Counted from the first letter of the stretch, positions 33,475 through 45,997 are shown. The stretch: DNA of 64,000 nt from Aurelia coerulea (GCA_039566865.1 CM076951.1:12223484-12287483); one strand, 5' to 3'. The notes: generated from the letters alone by a model not told the origin. Translations and numbers: made by a program.

Positions 33475-35345
33475 CAACCTTTTGAATCTGATTTTTATAG
33501 CAAAGACCAGAAATGTTTTGACCGCAGTGCAAAGTGCTTTTGCATCTTTGCAAGCTGCCAAAAACAGAATGGTGGGAGAGGGGTGAATTTCTAGGGACTG
33601 CACGCAGTTGCAAAGGAATCTATTGTGATCCAGGCCTCTTGAGCGGCTTGAGTTTGAGAACACGCCGAATGTGTAGAGAAGGGGATCAAATATGGCTGAA
33701 AAAATCATCGACCCTGGAAAGCTTCGATAAAAATGGATTATTTGGCTTTACTTTTCTTGGGCTGAAGGCGATATTTAGCAAGGAAAACTCAAGAAAGAGA
33801 TGTGGATTTTGTGGAAAAATTAGTGGCTGCCGCAAGCTGAACGTTTGTGGATTTTATCTGCAGGATATGAGCATCATTTTGGGGCAGGTCAGTATTCTTG
33901 AAAAATTGGCTAAGTGTTTCATTTCTTGCCATAACGTTAGGGCTGTGTTCGATGACGAAAATTATCTCTTGTTTGTTTACATGTAAACAGGCAGCTTGTA
34001 GGAAGGTCTAAACAATGAATATCCCATGGAAATGTTTATCCCAGCTTCGTTAGGATGTATCATTTCATGAATCGTATTCTGATCATTTATCCTGGCTTTC
34101 TTTGTCCACAAAAATATTTAATTTCTTAACACAGGTCATTTTCTAATGCGAAAGAGGGAAAATTTAGTAGCCCCAGAAAACTGAAATTTGCGCAAAATCT
34201 AGTGGCTGCCGCAAAACGAGACTATCATGACTGTGTTGGCGAGATGTTCTGCTTCAAATTTCTCAAACCAGATCTTGTCGAAAAATTGGCTAACATTGTT
34301 ACTTTTTGTGTTTTAGTTTGTAAACACTTGAACAAAATATGGCATCCATGCCTAGGCCATTCTATTGTCTTAGCATTCTTGCTGTCGTTGTCGCTGGATG
34401 GCCTTTTGTTTTTTAGTCCTGCCTTTTTGTACTCAGACAGTCTCCTCATGCTATGATGCTCTATTACCTTGTTTCATCATGTTTTACAAGGACTATTTGC
34501 CTCACTAATGCACAATAAAATTAAAATTTAGATTGTCAACTTATGACTTATTTGCTTTGAGTTCCTATTTTCATATCAAAATACCAGAATTTATTTGTGA
34601 TCGATTCACCTTCAAATGACCCACATTTGGTTGCTGCTTAGCATAAAAGCATATGCAGTTATTTTACAAATTTAGCAATAATTCCACAATGTTGTGTCAG
34701 TTATTACAGTTATTACCCATCGTCAGTTTTTTTTATCTCTGATTTTTACAATTGGGCAATTGGTGGAAAGAACAGTTTGTCAAAAAGTCATTTTTTTACA
34801 ATTTATACTCTTGTTAAAACAGCTTGAAATATCTACTGAAATACCTTCACTTGTGCTGTCAGATTATTCATCATCCATTTGTCTGCTGGATGAATTCTCA
34901 GTGCTAGTGGGCCAGTCTGACTAGTTTTCAGCTGTTTCTCTTCATCTGGCTACAGAGTAGGAAATAAAGTTAATCAACTATTTGTAAAGAAATTGTATGA
35001 TTAAAACTGCATAAGGAACCAAGCAAAAGGTCAAATGGCCAGGTTGTGAAGTAAAATATGTAGTATTGATTGCTGGAAAACAGTAGACCTTTCCCTGATA
35101 AATATGCACTCATTGTTTCAAGGAAAGTAGTTTGAACAATTGACTGCAAACAAACATTTAAAAAATATTTAGCAGAATTTTCTGTACCCATTTCACCCCA
35201 AACTCACCAATTGCATGTTTGATGCTCTTGGTTTAATGTGTGTGGCTCAGTTTTTCTCTCTTAAAGCACACACACAGGACAAATTTTGGTAACCCACTCA
35301 TGAAAAGATGATACTTATGATGGTACACATGATACTGTATGTACG
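33475..35345. other. No supportable gene
   Basis: Two stretches (about 33800-33990 and 34195-34330) share GTGGCTGCCGCAA and GAAAAATTGGCTAA and may be an old duplication. No protein family recognised. Confidence 0.35.
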
Positions 35346-35348
35346 TAC

Positions 35349-35456
35349 CTTCGTTCTGCTCGTGCAGATACCAGGCTTGCAGCTGCACATACCTGTGCAT
35401 CCACCAGTTTTTGCACATTTACATTTAATGCATTTTCCAGTTATACTACATTTGCA
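35349..35456 (-). CDS. Isolated cysteine-rich exon (CXC/tesmin-like pattern)
   Basis: Exactly 36 codons between acceptor TTTTAG|TGC (35456) and donor ACGAAG|GTACGTAC (35349), both phase 0. The translation begins CKCSITGKCIKCKCAKTGGC and continues TGMCSCKPGICTSRTK. Nine Cys in 36 residues arranged as CxC, CxxCxC and CxC suggest a small metal-binding module like those in tesmin/TSO1-type or transposon-encoded CXC proteins. It is too short for open-reading-frame detection. Neighbouring exons were not identified with confidence; an acceptor-like TCTGTAG near 34945 lies downstream. The splice sites, the phase and the Cys spacing make chance unlikely. Confidence 0.5.
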
Positions 35457-35704
35457 CTAAAAGAAAAAGGTAACATGAAATTGTGACGGACACTTCATCT
35501 GGCTGGACTCTATAGCAACTAAGACATTGAACTTGCCATCAGTAAAGAGAAAGTGTGGTAAGGCAAGCAGTAAAATGCAAACAGAGCTTTTAATTTTTTG
35601 TAAAGCAGTTTAGTAAAGAATCTTATATATATATATGTATATACTTATTCTCGGCATTATTCTCGGCATTAATCGATTCGGATAAACCATTCATAATCAA
35701 ATTA

Positions 35705-36127
35705 TTGAAAGGACTGAAGAAGAAGGTAGATGATCCTCACATTCGACTTGAAAGAGCATTGGCCTGTTTATGTGAATATTTGAATAATAGATCCAAATAC
35801 GGCAATCAGACTCATGTTTGTAAAGTCGTGAAAGAACTTATTCACGTTGTTCCTCCCAAAAGTTATTCGAAAGAACTCAGTATATTTGTTTGTTATTCGT
35901 CGATCGCGCAATCGAATTTTGTTACAGTTTTAGACATTTGTGAGAAAAATGACTCGTTGTATAAATTTAAGAATGTTGATCTGAAGATGGGTAGATTATT
36001 TGATTTTGGATTATGTAAATATTTTGATTACTTTCGTTTTGTTTATGTTAGTCTTCTTAATCTTGAATATGTAGATAAGTTTAATTTGTTTCTTAGTCTG
36101 ATATTTCTGATAATATTCATGAGGTAG
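35705..36127 (+). CDS. Unrecognised ORF, 140 codons
   Basis: Open frame with a charged N-terminal half (KVDDPHIRLERALACLCEYL) and a hydrophobic tail (LFLSLIFLIIFMR) that could be a membrane segment or just AT-rich translation. It follows a TA microsatellite at about 35625-35645. No family recognised and no splice evidence; it may not be real. Confidence 0.2.
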   Translation: MKGLKKKVDDPHIRLERALACLCEYLNNRSKYGNQTHVCKVVKELIHVVPPKSYSKELSIFVCYSSIAQSNFVTVLDICEKNDSLYKFKNVDLKMGRLFDFGLCKYFDYFRFVYVSLLNLEYVDKFNLFLSLIFLIIFMR

Positions 36128-37514
36128 CTGCCCTCTCCAATGCATATGGCTTGTTATAAACCGCTACTTGCCTTTGAAACTCTTTGCCCAGGTTCTTCAT
36201 TTGCAGATATTTTGCTCTTTACGGTTTTCGAATCATTATGACCAGCAAAACATAGAATTAAAATAGAAAATTAGTTAAACGATTTGCCACAGAAGTATGA
36301 AGCAGGGCCACACATATCCAAATGTCAAATGCTATATGGAAAAGTTTGTGGGTATAAATAAGTTAGAAACACTGCAACGTGATGAAGAAACAACTGTAAA
36401 TATGTATAAATTAAAGAATACGTATATATTACCAATAATTTATCCTGCCATGCAGGAATTCTTCAGAGCTGTTATGCAAAGGGTAGTTATATTCAGGATT
36501 CAAGCATAAGATTTAGTTCCCCATAACCATTTCTTCTGTTGCTCTCAAGTTTGAAACTAAATGAGACCGTCAGCTGCTTCTACATCTCCCAATCTCCTTT
36601 TCTGTGGAATCCTATTCCAAAAGCCAAGTATACATTTGTCATTTTTTGAACTTTTGACAAAACTATCACCAATATGTGTATATTAGCTGATTGTGACTTG
36701 ATGGTTTCCTTTCGCTTTTTTTCCAAAGCATGGAGGCAATGCAAAAGTAAGTTTTAGCTTCTTCTTGGTTGGTAGTCAGCATTTTTTGCATTCTTTTTAT
36801 TCGACGACATTATTTTAGAGCTATGGTTAGGAAAAAAGTTCCGTGCAACAAATAACATTGAGGGCTTTTTGACGATTTGTAGAGATCGTCTCAAAAATCA
36901 AATTGATCAGTTATCTCTTTTCTTTCATTTTTAAAAAGCCCTTTTTGATTTAGCTGGCTGACTAATTATCCTGCCAAAATAACTTCTCTTACTTCTTTCA
37001 TTTTATTTGACAGGGTGCACTTGGCATGTGTCTGTGACTATATCTACACTTTCATATCTACTTGGTAAAGTTTTTAGGAACTTTCATGTTAGCAGGACTC
37101 CATCACGCATTTACGGACAATGATTACATCTCTTCCTTTTCTTCGAAATTGCAAATTAGCATATTGGAAAGGGTTGTTAAAAACTAACATTAGTACCACC
37201 AATTGGGTGCTGTCATGTGACCACACCCATATCACATGATATCTTCTCCTCCACAATCGTGCTCTTTCTAAGATTTTTGATAAAGTTTGAAGAAGAATAC
37301 ATGACAATGAGGAGGAAATTGATGATTGGTTGCGGAATTAAAGAGAGATGACTCAATGTTGGAATGGAAGGTTTTAAGTTGAAGCTGCATTGCAGATCAA
37401 TGTTGCCAACGCTTGATTTTCGGAATTATTTATACATATTTATTGAGAAGGCACATCAAGATTGACACTTTCCTTCAGAAGCAAATAAGTCTGTACAAAA
37501 TTATTTGGTATGAT

Positions 37515-37645
37515 CAGCTCAGGTGTACAACAGCTTCTAATTTCTCCCTTGCATTTGTCGGGATGTAGTCACTAGGTGCATTCCTTACACCTGAAAGTTG
37601 AGCAGCCGCATCCAAATCTTCATCAGCAATGTGAAAACCTTGTTT
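37515..37645 (-). CDS. Possible short terminal exon, unknown
   Basis: Minus-strand frame FHIADEDLDAAAQLSGVRNA then PSDYIPTNAREKLEAVVHLS and a stop. A pyrimidine-rich tract and AACAAG|GTTTTC lie upstream as a possible acceptor. Composition is protein-like, unlike the surrounding AT-rich DNA. No family recognised. Confidence 0.25.
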
Positions 37646-37968
37646 TTGAAAGCAAAAGAAACAGGTTTCAGTTTAAAATTTTTCATACAAATTTATTTCA
37701 CAGAAAATCATTCAAATCACTTGAACCTGTATGAAGTTCTGACCCTGATGAAGAAATGGTAAAAGTTTAAGCATTTGATTGTAAATTACAATCATCAATA
37801 ACCTTTGGATCTGAGGCAGTGATGGAAACACCTGATGATCATATGCAAGGCACAGAGCTGATGGGTGTACAATATGTTGTGTTTGTGTTATTCATCTTTG
37901 CTGTAAATTAGCTGTTGAATTATTTTGATGTTGTGAAAATATGTGAGAGCTCATTCGTTTTTCATTAA

Positions 37969-38678
37969 CCCTATCAAGCTTAGGGGGGCGCTCAATCAGA
38001 CCCCCTAGCGGCTTTTCTTGTGTGGATTTTTCCCAAGTGCACTTACAACGCTGAAACTTTCTGACTTTTAGTTTTTATCCTTCTTATAATCAAAAATGAA
38101 TTTTTTAGAAAATTAAATTCATTCCAGGGGGTAAACGCGATCAATTTTTGAGAGATGTCTTTGCAAAATTTCAATAAATGCTAATAAAATCTACAGCAAA
38201 TGCAGGAAAACAATGAAATTGTTGGAATATATGCTACTTTTGATCGTCTATCCAACTGCATAATTTTAAATGTATGATTATGCGTATTTTGGCTGTACGC
38301 ATGTGCACATTCTTCGAATTCCTGTGTGATGATGTCATCACTTTAAAAAAAAATTTTGCAAAGCAAAAGTTATTCAACCATAGAATACACTAAAATTGGA
38401 TCCATGTCCCTATTGGCTTTCGTTTTCTCACAATCAACGATTTAAATTTTTAGTACTGAACCCTATTGACTTTGAAAATTCTATATTGTGAGGTCATGAG
38501 CGCGTCACGTGACATAACTAACAATATATTTCATTTTTGGGTTCAGCTCATGATGTTCTATGCACATACCAAGTTTCAAGGCTCTACATCGTTCAGAATG
38601 GAAATAAAACAGGGGGGGCTAAATGAGCCCCCCACCCCTAGTCTTCCTAGAGCATCAAATACCCTAGGCCTGATAGGG
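37969..38678. mobile_element. piggyBac-type MITE, 710 bp, TTAA target duplication
   Basis: TTAA at 37965-37968 and 38679-38682 flank ends CCCTATCAAGCTTAGGGGGG and, reversed, CCCTATCAGGCCTAGGG. The right end carries a G/C-run hairpin around CTCATTTAGCC. Non-coding. TTAA duplication with CCC termini is the piggyBac signature. Its right end is related to the element beginning at 63447. Confidence 0.85.
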
Positions 38679-38954
38679 TTAAATCCCTGAATTGTAAAGT
38701 CACATAGATTGCAATGATAATGGCTCAAGTTCTTGTTTGTCACAGATAATCTAAAGTCCTTCTTTGTTGCATATTCTTCCAGGGCATGTGATATTTCTGG
38801 ACTTCTTTGCTAGTAAAACAGAATAGAATGTGAAAAATGCAAGAGCATCCTGTTTTTTCTTGTCTGTGCTTTCCATATCATCAGTTCAAATGTACCTCTA
38901 TAAAACAGTGTACCACAATACGCGGTAAAAAAGTTAATGCAATATCTATGCACG

Positions 38955-39080
38955 TATTTTCTTATAAGAAATTGCTTGTAAGAAACTAAACTGTCAAATT
39001 AGCCAAAAGAATAAAAAAACCTTGTTTTAAAATGTTCACTAAGGACCCTGTAGTGAACATAAAGATTGTTATGGCCAGGT
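38955..39080 (+). mobile_element. ATAAGAAAC-family MITE, fragment
   Basis: CACGTATTTTCTTATAAGAA start, second TAAGAAAC and GCCAAAAGAATAAAAAAAC, then broken after about 120 bp. Confidence 0.5.
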
Positions 39081-39084
39081 GAAT

Positions 39085-39140
39085 TCCGCGGAAGTCGCGG
39101 AAACTATTGTTTTCACGAGAACAATAGCTTCCGCGGAATC
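39085..39140. repeat. Short GC-rich inverted repeat
   Basis: TTCCGCGGAAGTCGCGGAAA with CTATTGTT is mirrored by AACAATAG and CTTCCGCGGAA around a TTCACGAG loop. CpG-rich island in AT-rich DNA. Confidence 0.7.
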
Positions 39141-39832
39141 AATTTTCCGCGCAATTCATTTTGGCCTTACACCCATAGTGAATTCTGCGCAAAAAACTTG
39201 CTATCCACTCAAGCGAAATAGAATAAACCGAGGAACAAACAGGATTAAACTGATCACTTTCTGTGACCTTAGGGCCGAAGGGCATTTCACTCCACCGAGA
39301 GTCTAGAACGCTTATTGCAAAAATCCTTTTGTTTTCAAGAAAAATCCATCAAATATCTTTAAGTTCTGACAAAATCTCGTACAATCTTTCGACTAAATGC
39401 CCCCCCCACTTACAGCGAAACTGCATGAATAAATACATATAGAATTTCTTTAGCTTCCTCCTTTACCTTTTAACGCTTTCTCCTCGATAAACTTATTTAT
39501 CTCATTTATTTCAAAGGATGCCTTCACTCCCCCCCTCATCATTTTGGTTCAAGGCATTGGTAATAAATACTGAGTTATTCACGGCAATTTAAGGAAATTT
39601 TTATGAAAAAGTTTCTTTGTCTCAGAATTGACTCTTTTAATGTCTAATGTGCTCCCCACGCTCCAAATACACTCTCATTCATTTCGCCTGGGAATGCATT
39701 TTCCGGGCTGAGAATTTGAATTAAGTAGGAATGGTATCTGGTCTTATTTTCAAACCCAAATCATTACTTCAGAATTCCCCTGGAAACAAGTGAGATTGTA
39801 GCGGGGATCAAAGTGGTTCTTTTGTTTGAAGC

Positions 39833-41935
39833 TTGTGCTTGGCCAAAAGTTTGATCGCTGCCTTCACGAAACAAACTGCCTTCACGAGGGCAGAAATTTT
39901 GGGGAATTCTAATAAACAGCGATTCTCCCTTGAAAAAGCCACACGAGTAGCCATTTTCATTAATCCAAATAAAAATGAAACGATTACTGCACGAAAAGTA
40001 TTTACCTATCAACTAGGTATTATCTTAGACTCAAAGCTTTCCTTCTCGGCTCATATAAAATCTGCTATCTCTAAAACGAGAAAGGGCATTGGTTTACTGA
40101 AATATCTCTCCGAATATCTACCCAGACATACCCTTAGCGAGCTATATAAGCTTTACGTGCGACCACACCTAGACTACGGGGATGTTATCTATCACATCCC
40201 AGCTAAAGTGTGTGAATTCAGTCACAACATCAGTTTATCCAATTTAATGGAAAAATTAGAATCTGCTCAGTATTCTGCTGCCCGTGCTGTAACAGGAACT
40301 TGGAAGAGAACATCGCGCAATAAGCTGTACATTGAGCTTGGCTGGGAGTCGCTAAGCTCCAGAAGATGGAGTAGACGCCTTACATTGTTCTATAAGATTA
40401 TGAATAATCACATACCCCTGTACACAAAGGAGCCAATTCTACAGCCTCATCAGTCAAATTAACCTCTTTGTAACCAGGATGTCGTTGGGCCAATAAGGGC
40501 GAGAACCGAACAATTTCAATCCAGCTTCTATCCTAACTGCATATCTGAATGGAACAAGCTTGATCCAGAAATCAGGCTTGCACCATCGGTTGCTGTTTTT
40601 AAGAAAAAGATTTTGTCGATAATTCGCCCCCCTGCAAAATCTGTATCAAAACCTGTCCTATCTTACCCAAATAAGGGTCGGTCTGAGTCAATTAAATTGT
40701 CACAAATTCAATCATAATTTCCGAGATAACATTGACCCAATGTGCCCAACAAACAATGGCATTGAGGATACGGAGCACTTTCTGTTGCTCTGCCCTTCAT
40801 TTGGCATTAATTGACAATATCTTCTCGCTGGAGTTTTGGAATTATTGCGACCATATGTTCGAATAAACAGCCTTCCAAATAACGCACTCGTCCAAATTTT
40901 ATTGTATGGCGAAAAAGACCTTTCTATTGATGTTAATAGAAACGTAGTCAAGTTAACCTTAGATTTCATTCACAAAACAGGCCGGTTCAATTGAAGTGGT
41001 TTAAGCAGCTGCTATACCCCCCCCCCCCCTTCCCGTTCATAAAGTCTCTTTCTCTCCTTTTATTTGTTAGTCCCGGTCCAAAAGTCTGTTTCACATTGGA
41101 TGTGAGGTTCGACAATTTATCTACACAAATTCAAACATCTAAATATCTATGTTATTGTGATCAATAAACCCAGACAACATACAGGCGCTATGTCTTGGGC
41201 AGTAGGGACTCTGGAGGGGGTCAGTATCAACAGCAATTGTTGCTGTTGTTGGTTGTTCTCTCAGCCGGTGATTCTATTGTTCAGCATCAGGCGCCTCCGT
41301 CACTGACCAGACAACCAATGTGAAACAGACTCCAGTATATATCAGTATCTTATCGTACTCTCAAGTACCGAATAAACGGTGGGGGTGAGAATAATCGGGG
41401 GGGGGGGGGGTTGGAAATGGTTAAATATAATAATAATCGGGGGGGTTGGAACAATCGGGGGAGGTTGGAAAATTGAGAATAATCGTTTTTCGTTTTCTTA
41501 GTAAAACACGGATCTAACATGGGTACCACGTATGTAACACACGTATGTAACACGGGTCAGACAAACAAAGGAGAATAAAGTTAATAAATACAGTAAGTAC
41601 ATTTGCTTAGCAGGAATTATTAAAAATTATGTTCACTATTATTTATATTTTTCAAGAATTAATAAAAGAGGGGGGGGTTGGAATAAAAGTGGGGGGGTTG
41701 GAAAATTTTTCAAAAATTAATAAGCGGGGGGGGGGATGATTATTCGGTACTTGAGAGTATGTATATCATTTTGTAGGTGTTTATGTAGTTACTTAGTTGT
41801 ATGTTTTTATGTGTTGGCCATGGGGTAGACATTGTCTTTTGCTCCTCATGGTATTGTCCTTGTAGTGTTGCATAGTAGTTAAAGTATAGTAGATTGTAGC
41901 ATATCCTGTAATATTTTATATTGATAAAAAAAAGT
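39833..41935 (+). pseudogene. CR1/jockey-type LINE, 3' half, with 3' tail
   Basis: Frame 39833-40462 has YQLGIILDSKLSFSAHIKSA, LYKLYVRPHLDYGDVIYH and AARAVTGTWKRTSRNKLY, the reverse-transcriptase thumb and following region. After a stop, NCISEWNKLDPEIRLAPSVA and, in another frame, NNGIEDTEHFLLLCPSF (Cys/His knuckle) continue to about 40990 with several frame breaks. A non-coding tail follows; its last part (about 41171-41935) is shared with the insertion at 60535-60904 and ends TTTTATATTGATAAAAAAAAG. The tail is interrupted by the TA-flanked MITE at 41358-41757. Inactive remnant. Confidence 0.75.
41358..41757. mobile_element. 400-bp mariner-type MITE with TA duplication and internal empty-site proof
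   Basis: Ends CTCTCAAGTACCGAATAA and its complement; TA at 41356-41357 and 41758-41759. The related tail at 60535-60904 lacks it and has a single TA at 60699-60700, proving insertion at TA. The interior consists of G-runs and AT spacer repeats (GGGGGTTGGAA). Confidence 0.9.
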
Positions 41936-43160
41936 CTATCTAAAAGCAGATGTCACCTGAGATTCGAAATAACTCAAAATTCCCTTGAAAACATTTCTAC
42001 TGTTGTTATGCGCAGACATGTGCAGGCAACATCTAATTTGAGAATGACTATAGTTACATGCTACAAAATGCAGTCTACAGTTTGGCATATCGTAGGAAGG
42101 ATTGGTAGTCTGAAAATGGAGTTCATGAGGTCTAACATTTGAGGTTGGGCTTTAAAGTAAAACCGGATATGTTAATTGTAGTGAAAGGGAACTCAGCTGA
42201 CGAACACAAAATTGGGTTTACCATTTGTTAATTACCTCAATGACAAGCCAAGATTTCTACTCATTCAGCATATTCAAAGTTAAAGCTGCACTGCCATAAA
42301 TAGGCCCAAGGCCGCTATATGGGCCTAAATATATACTTCTGCCCATCAGATTTCAACCTTTTCGTAAATCTAGTCAATTTCTTGATAAATCAAATCCTCT
42401 TCCGAAGGTGGCATTAGAAGTAAAAGCTCTCGCACAAATCTCTCTGGTCTTGCCTTCAACATCAACATGAAAGGTTCCAATTCCTTCCTACGATATGCCA
42501 GATTGTAAGTTGACATGACTAGCATGTAAGAGAATGAATAGAAATTAGCAGATTCAAAACTGTCTCCTTTGTGTTCAATGAAATGCCGGAATTTTCTTTT
42601 GGGACACTAATTTGGAATTTTCTACTCTCCATCGTCCATTTCCTCCTTCCTCCTGTAGCCACCTTTCCTGTCTGGGGCATAGCGCAAATAGGCAGCAATG
42701 ACTTTTTCAATTTCGGCTTCCGTAGTTTTATGATTTGTCATCACAGCATCTGCAAAAATACAGACAGAACTCAATAAAGATAACAAATAATAACAGAAGT
42801 GACAGCAATAATCACAGTCCTCCCCAAAAATTACAAACATTAAACTTATGGTCCCACTTAAGTAGGCACAAGAACAATATGACAACAGTTTTCTTAAAAT
42901 GTCTTTTCTTTATTCTTTTATGCGACTTTGACTTTTTATAGCTTTGGCAGTGTTTGTGGTTACACTTGAAAATACAACCATTTAGCTACTATTTCATTGC
43001 TTCTTTCCTGGGCCTACTAAACAGGTACGCAACTGAAGTGCCCGGTGGATCAGTACACAGGTAGGAGTCATTACAGACGCAAAGACTAAAACAGCTAAGC
43101 TAGATGTACAAAGTGGTGAAAGCCACAGCAACACAATGTGGGCTGTCCTGTGGGCCTGGT
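41936..43160. other. Mostly non-coding; one possible exon
   Basis: Nothing recognised except a possible minus-strand terminal exon (42749-42622) after acceptor TTTTTGCAG: MTNHKTTEAEIEKVIAAYLR then YAPDRKGGYRRKEEMDDGE and a stop. The charged, protein-like composition is suggestive, but no family is recognised. Confidence 0.3.
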
Positions 43161-43164
43161 GTAC

Positions 43165-43630
43165 AACCACTTACCACCGACCACACCGACCACATACCAC
43201 CGACCACACTTACCACCGTCCACTTACCACACTTACCACCGACCATGATAGCCACCGACCACCGACCACCGACCGAGAAAACCACTTACCACCGACCAAT
43301 AAACCACTTACCACCGACCAACAAACCACTTACCACCGACCAAAAAGGCCACCGACCACCGACCAAGAAAACCACTTACCACTTACCACCGACCAAGAAA
43401 ACCACTTACCACTTACCACAGACCAAGAAAACCACTTACCACTTACCACTTACCACCGACCAAGAAAACCACTTACCACTTACCACTTACCACCGACCAA
43501 GAAAACCACTTACCACCAACCACCGACCAAGAAAACCACTTACCACTTACCACCGACCACCGACCATGAAAACCACTTACCACCGACCACCGACCATGAA
43601 AACCACTTACCACCGACCACCGACCAAAAT
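43165..43630. repeat. Minisatellite of 'CCACTTACCACCGACCA' units
   Basis: About 465 bp built from two alternating words, CCACTTA and CCACCGACCA, with AAGAAAA or ATGAAAA spacers in ~34-43-bp higher-order units. The two long plus-strand frames (TTYHRPPTKK types) are repeat translations. Confidence 0.9.
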
Positions 43631-43639
43631 TTTAAAGAG

Positions 43640-44410
43640 TAAAATTTTTAAAATAATTCTAATGAGTTTCTTCTTACAAAGTTGTAGGCTGCCCTGGAAA
43701 TCCCGCATACCCCTATCCAATATATAATATTTGTCTGTTCTAGTTGATATCCATACTTTTTGTTTTAATTGATTTTCTGATTAAATAGATTTTCATTTTC
43801 TGAAGTGATGCGTTTGGAGTATATAGACTAGGAAGAGTTCATCTTCGTTTGACGTGAAGTAAATATGATTTTCTGTTCACCCGTTGGTTTACAATTGAAA
43901 TTGGAGATTGATAATTAAAATTGGGGCAGAGATTTTGTGTTTTATCTACCGGGTGTCTCAAAAAATACCCGCTTAAATTGGGTATAGTAACAAAACGATA
44001 AGATATCGGGACTTTCCGAAGACAAAGCTACATTTGTTTATCTTCAACTTAAATGCACATACCTTGCATTTTAGAATCGTCTACCAAAGCTCACAAAGTC
44101 GAAATTTCGAGTACACCTAAAAACTGCCTAACCATATTTGAGAAACGGCCTAGCCATATGATCAGATATTACCGGCAATGTGCAAAGGAATTTTGAATTA
44201 TGTTCAAATTTCGATTTCTAGGTTTTACTTTTGAAAAGAATTATACTTTGAGATGCTTCAATCGTTTATGATATTGTTTTTCTTTTGAGAAATCGATCCT
44301 TGCGTTGCATTCCATTGAACACGCTATTCTTATCAAAGAAAAGAAAAGGGGTACATGCACGCTTATTTTGAACATGTGGCACGAGTTTATCATTCATATT
44401 ACATTTTTAT
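43640..44410. other. No gene; repeat-like start at 43947
   Basis: TACCGGGTGTCTCAAAAAAT at 43947 resembles 19506 and 8123, suggesting the end of another dispersed element. The rest is AT-rich. Confidence 0.4.
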
Positions 44411-45436
44411 CAGTGGCGCCGCCAGGATTTTTTATTGGGGGGCCAAATAGTATGGGGTCTGGGGCGGAGCCCCAGAAAAATCTTCTTCGACCACGCCCTC
44501 TACTTTGGCTGTAAATGCAACCAACGCCCTTTTTATAGGTTGACATAAAGATAAATGAATCTGTCGAAATAACACAAGTAGGGTACCACAATTAGAAAAT
44601 GACGTCCCACCAGCGACCAAACGACGCCTTCGGATTTACAAAAATTTCCCGCAACCGATCTAATACGTGTCAAGTAGAAATCTGAAGTATATGGTTTGTG
44701 AAAAGAGGGCATCGGGATCAGCAGAAGCTTCAAAGTCCAGTATGAGGTGGCTGGGGGCCCTTTACTTTGGCTTAGAACACTTCTACCGATGAAATGTTAC
44801 CTGGTGGTGAAATAGAATTGTTGACAATTTGGTAATAGTTGTTTAAATTAGCATCCCCAGGAAACTATTTTTGTAAAAATATGATATTCTTTGGTTTAGA
44901 ATGCATCACATCTTTGCCCATTTGAAAACTTTCATAATTAGGTAATAGTAATTTTATGAATCACCACCAGAGGAAATTTTTTGCGCAAACACACTATAAT
45001 TTGTCCCAGAACGGCTCTCACAATCCAATTTGCCTGGCCAGAAAATTGAAATCTTGACAATTCTGTGATAGTTTGTCTCGGAAATTTTTCAAAAATCCAA
45101 CCTATACACTGGCTTAGAACGACTCTCCCAGTCACTTTACATAATTTCTCCGAAAGAATCGTACCCTATACCCATCCTATACGCAACTACTTTCTCCTCA
45201 TTTGGTTTGTGAAAAAGGATCTTGACTTAGATCTTCCACAAGCTATATTGTTGAGATGTCTAGGACCTTCACGACCAGAAGAAAAATTCTGAGTCAATGC
45301 CCTACAGATTGTTGGAAAATGCAATATACCCCCCCCCCAATAATTTTACACCGGAATTAGACGAATTAGAAAAGTGGTCCTGGAGAATATTGGGGGGCGA
45401 CCGCCTCCCCCTTGCCCCCCCCTCCCGGCGCTTCTG
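44411..45436. mobile_element. hAT-type non-autonomous element, perfect 8-bp TSD
   Basis: Left end CAGTGGCGCCGCCAGG, right end (reversed) CAGAAGCGCCGGGAGG, each followed by a G-run. ATTTTTAT occurs immediately outside both ends (44403-44410, 45437-45444), an exact 8-bp duplication. The 1026-bp interior encodes no transposase; it has internal diverged repeats around TTTGTCCCAGAACGGCTCTC and CTTAGAACGACTCTCCCAGT. Confidence 0.85.
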
Positions 45437-45701
45437 ATTTTTATTCTATTTGCTTAGTTAGAGTCGTGGTCATGCGTCCATAATTTTTTTCAAAATAGAG
45501 GCTGAAAAATTAAAGTTTGCAGGTGTGCTTTGTAAAATGCCCATGATATCAAATCATGGCTAGGCCCTTATTCGAAACTTCGCGCAGTCATACGGCCGGT
45601 TTTTTATGTGTCTGTTTTGTGTCTCAATGCTTACATTTGATTTTTGAACATATGATTTGCATCACATTTTATCATTGGCGGAAACCATGGAATGTTCACT
45701 A

Positions 45702-45997
45702 CACGTATTTTTTATAAGAAACTGCTTATAAGAAACTCTCAGATCGCCAAAAAATTAAGGAACTCCAGTACAGGGAGAATATAAGTTAAGAATCTATTTA
45801 CTTTGATGAAGGAAATCCTTGACCTTTTTCACTTTATTTTCATTTGTTTCCAGTATCATATTACTCGTTAGGGTACTTCAGTAATGTCTACACATTGGAA
45901 AGGCTCAAACAATTTTTTTTTGAAGTGTTCATCTGATAATTTTAAGAAACTTTCAGTACTGGTCCAAATTCTTAGTTTCTTATGAAAGAAATACGTG
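45702..45997. mobile_element. Complete ATAAGAAAC-family MITE with TA duplication
   Basis: Starts CACGTATTTTTTATAAGAAA and ends AGTTTCTTATGAAAGAAATA then CGTG. TA flanks both ends (45700-45701, 45998-45999). 296 bp, non-coding. It defines the ends of the family seen at 15.6, 23.3, 29.8, 31.3, 31.8 and 39.0 kb. Confidence 0.8.

Noticed and set aside
33534..33986. 150-codon plus-strand ORF with several Cys (CGFCGKISGCRKLNVCGF)
   Set aside because: Cys spacing does not fit a module I know and the frame has no splice or start support; left as unsupported.
43165..43630. CRISPR-like regular array
   Set aside because: Units are contiguous low-complexity words with no unique spacers, in a metazoan genome.
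43104..43727. Long Pro/Thr/His-rich ORFs (207 and 168 codons) resembling repetitive secreted proteins
   Set aside because: They are translations of a minisatellite in two frames; no start context, signal peptide or splice evidence.
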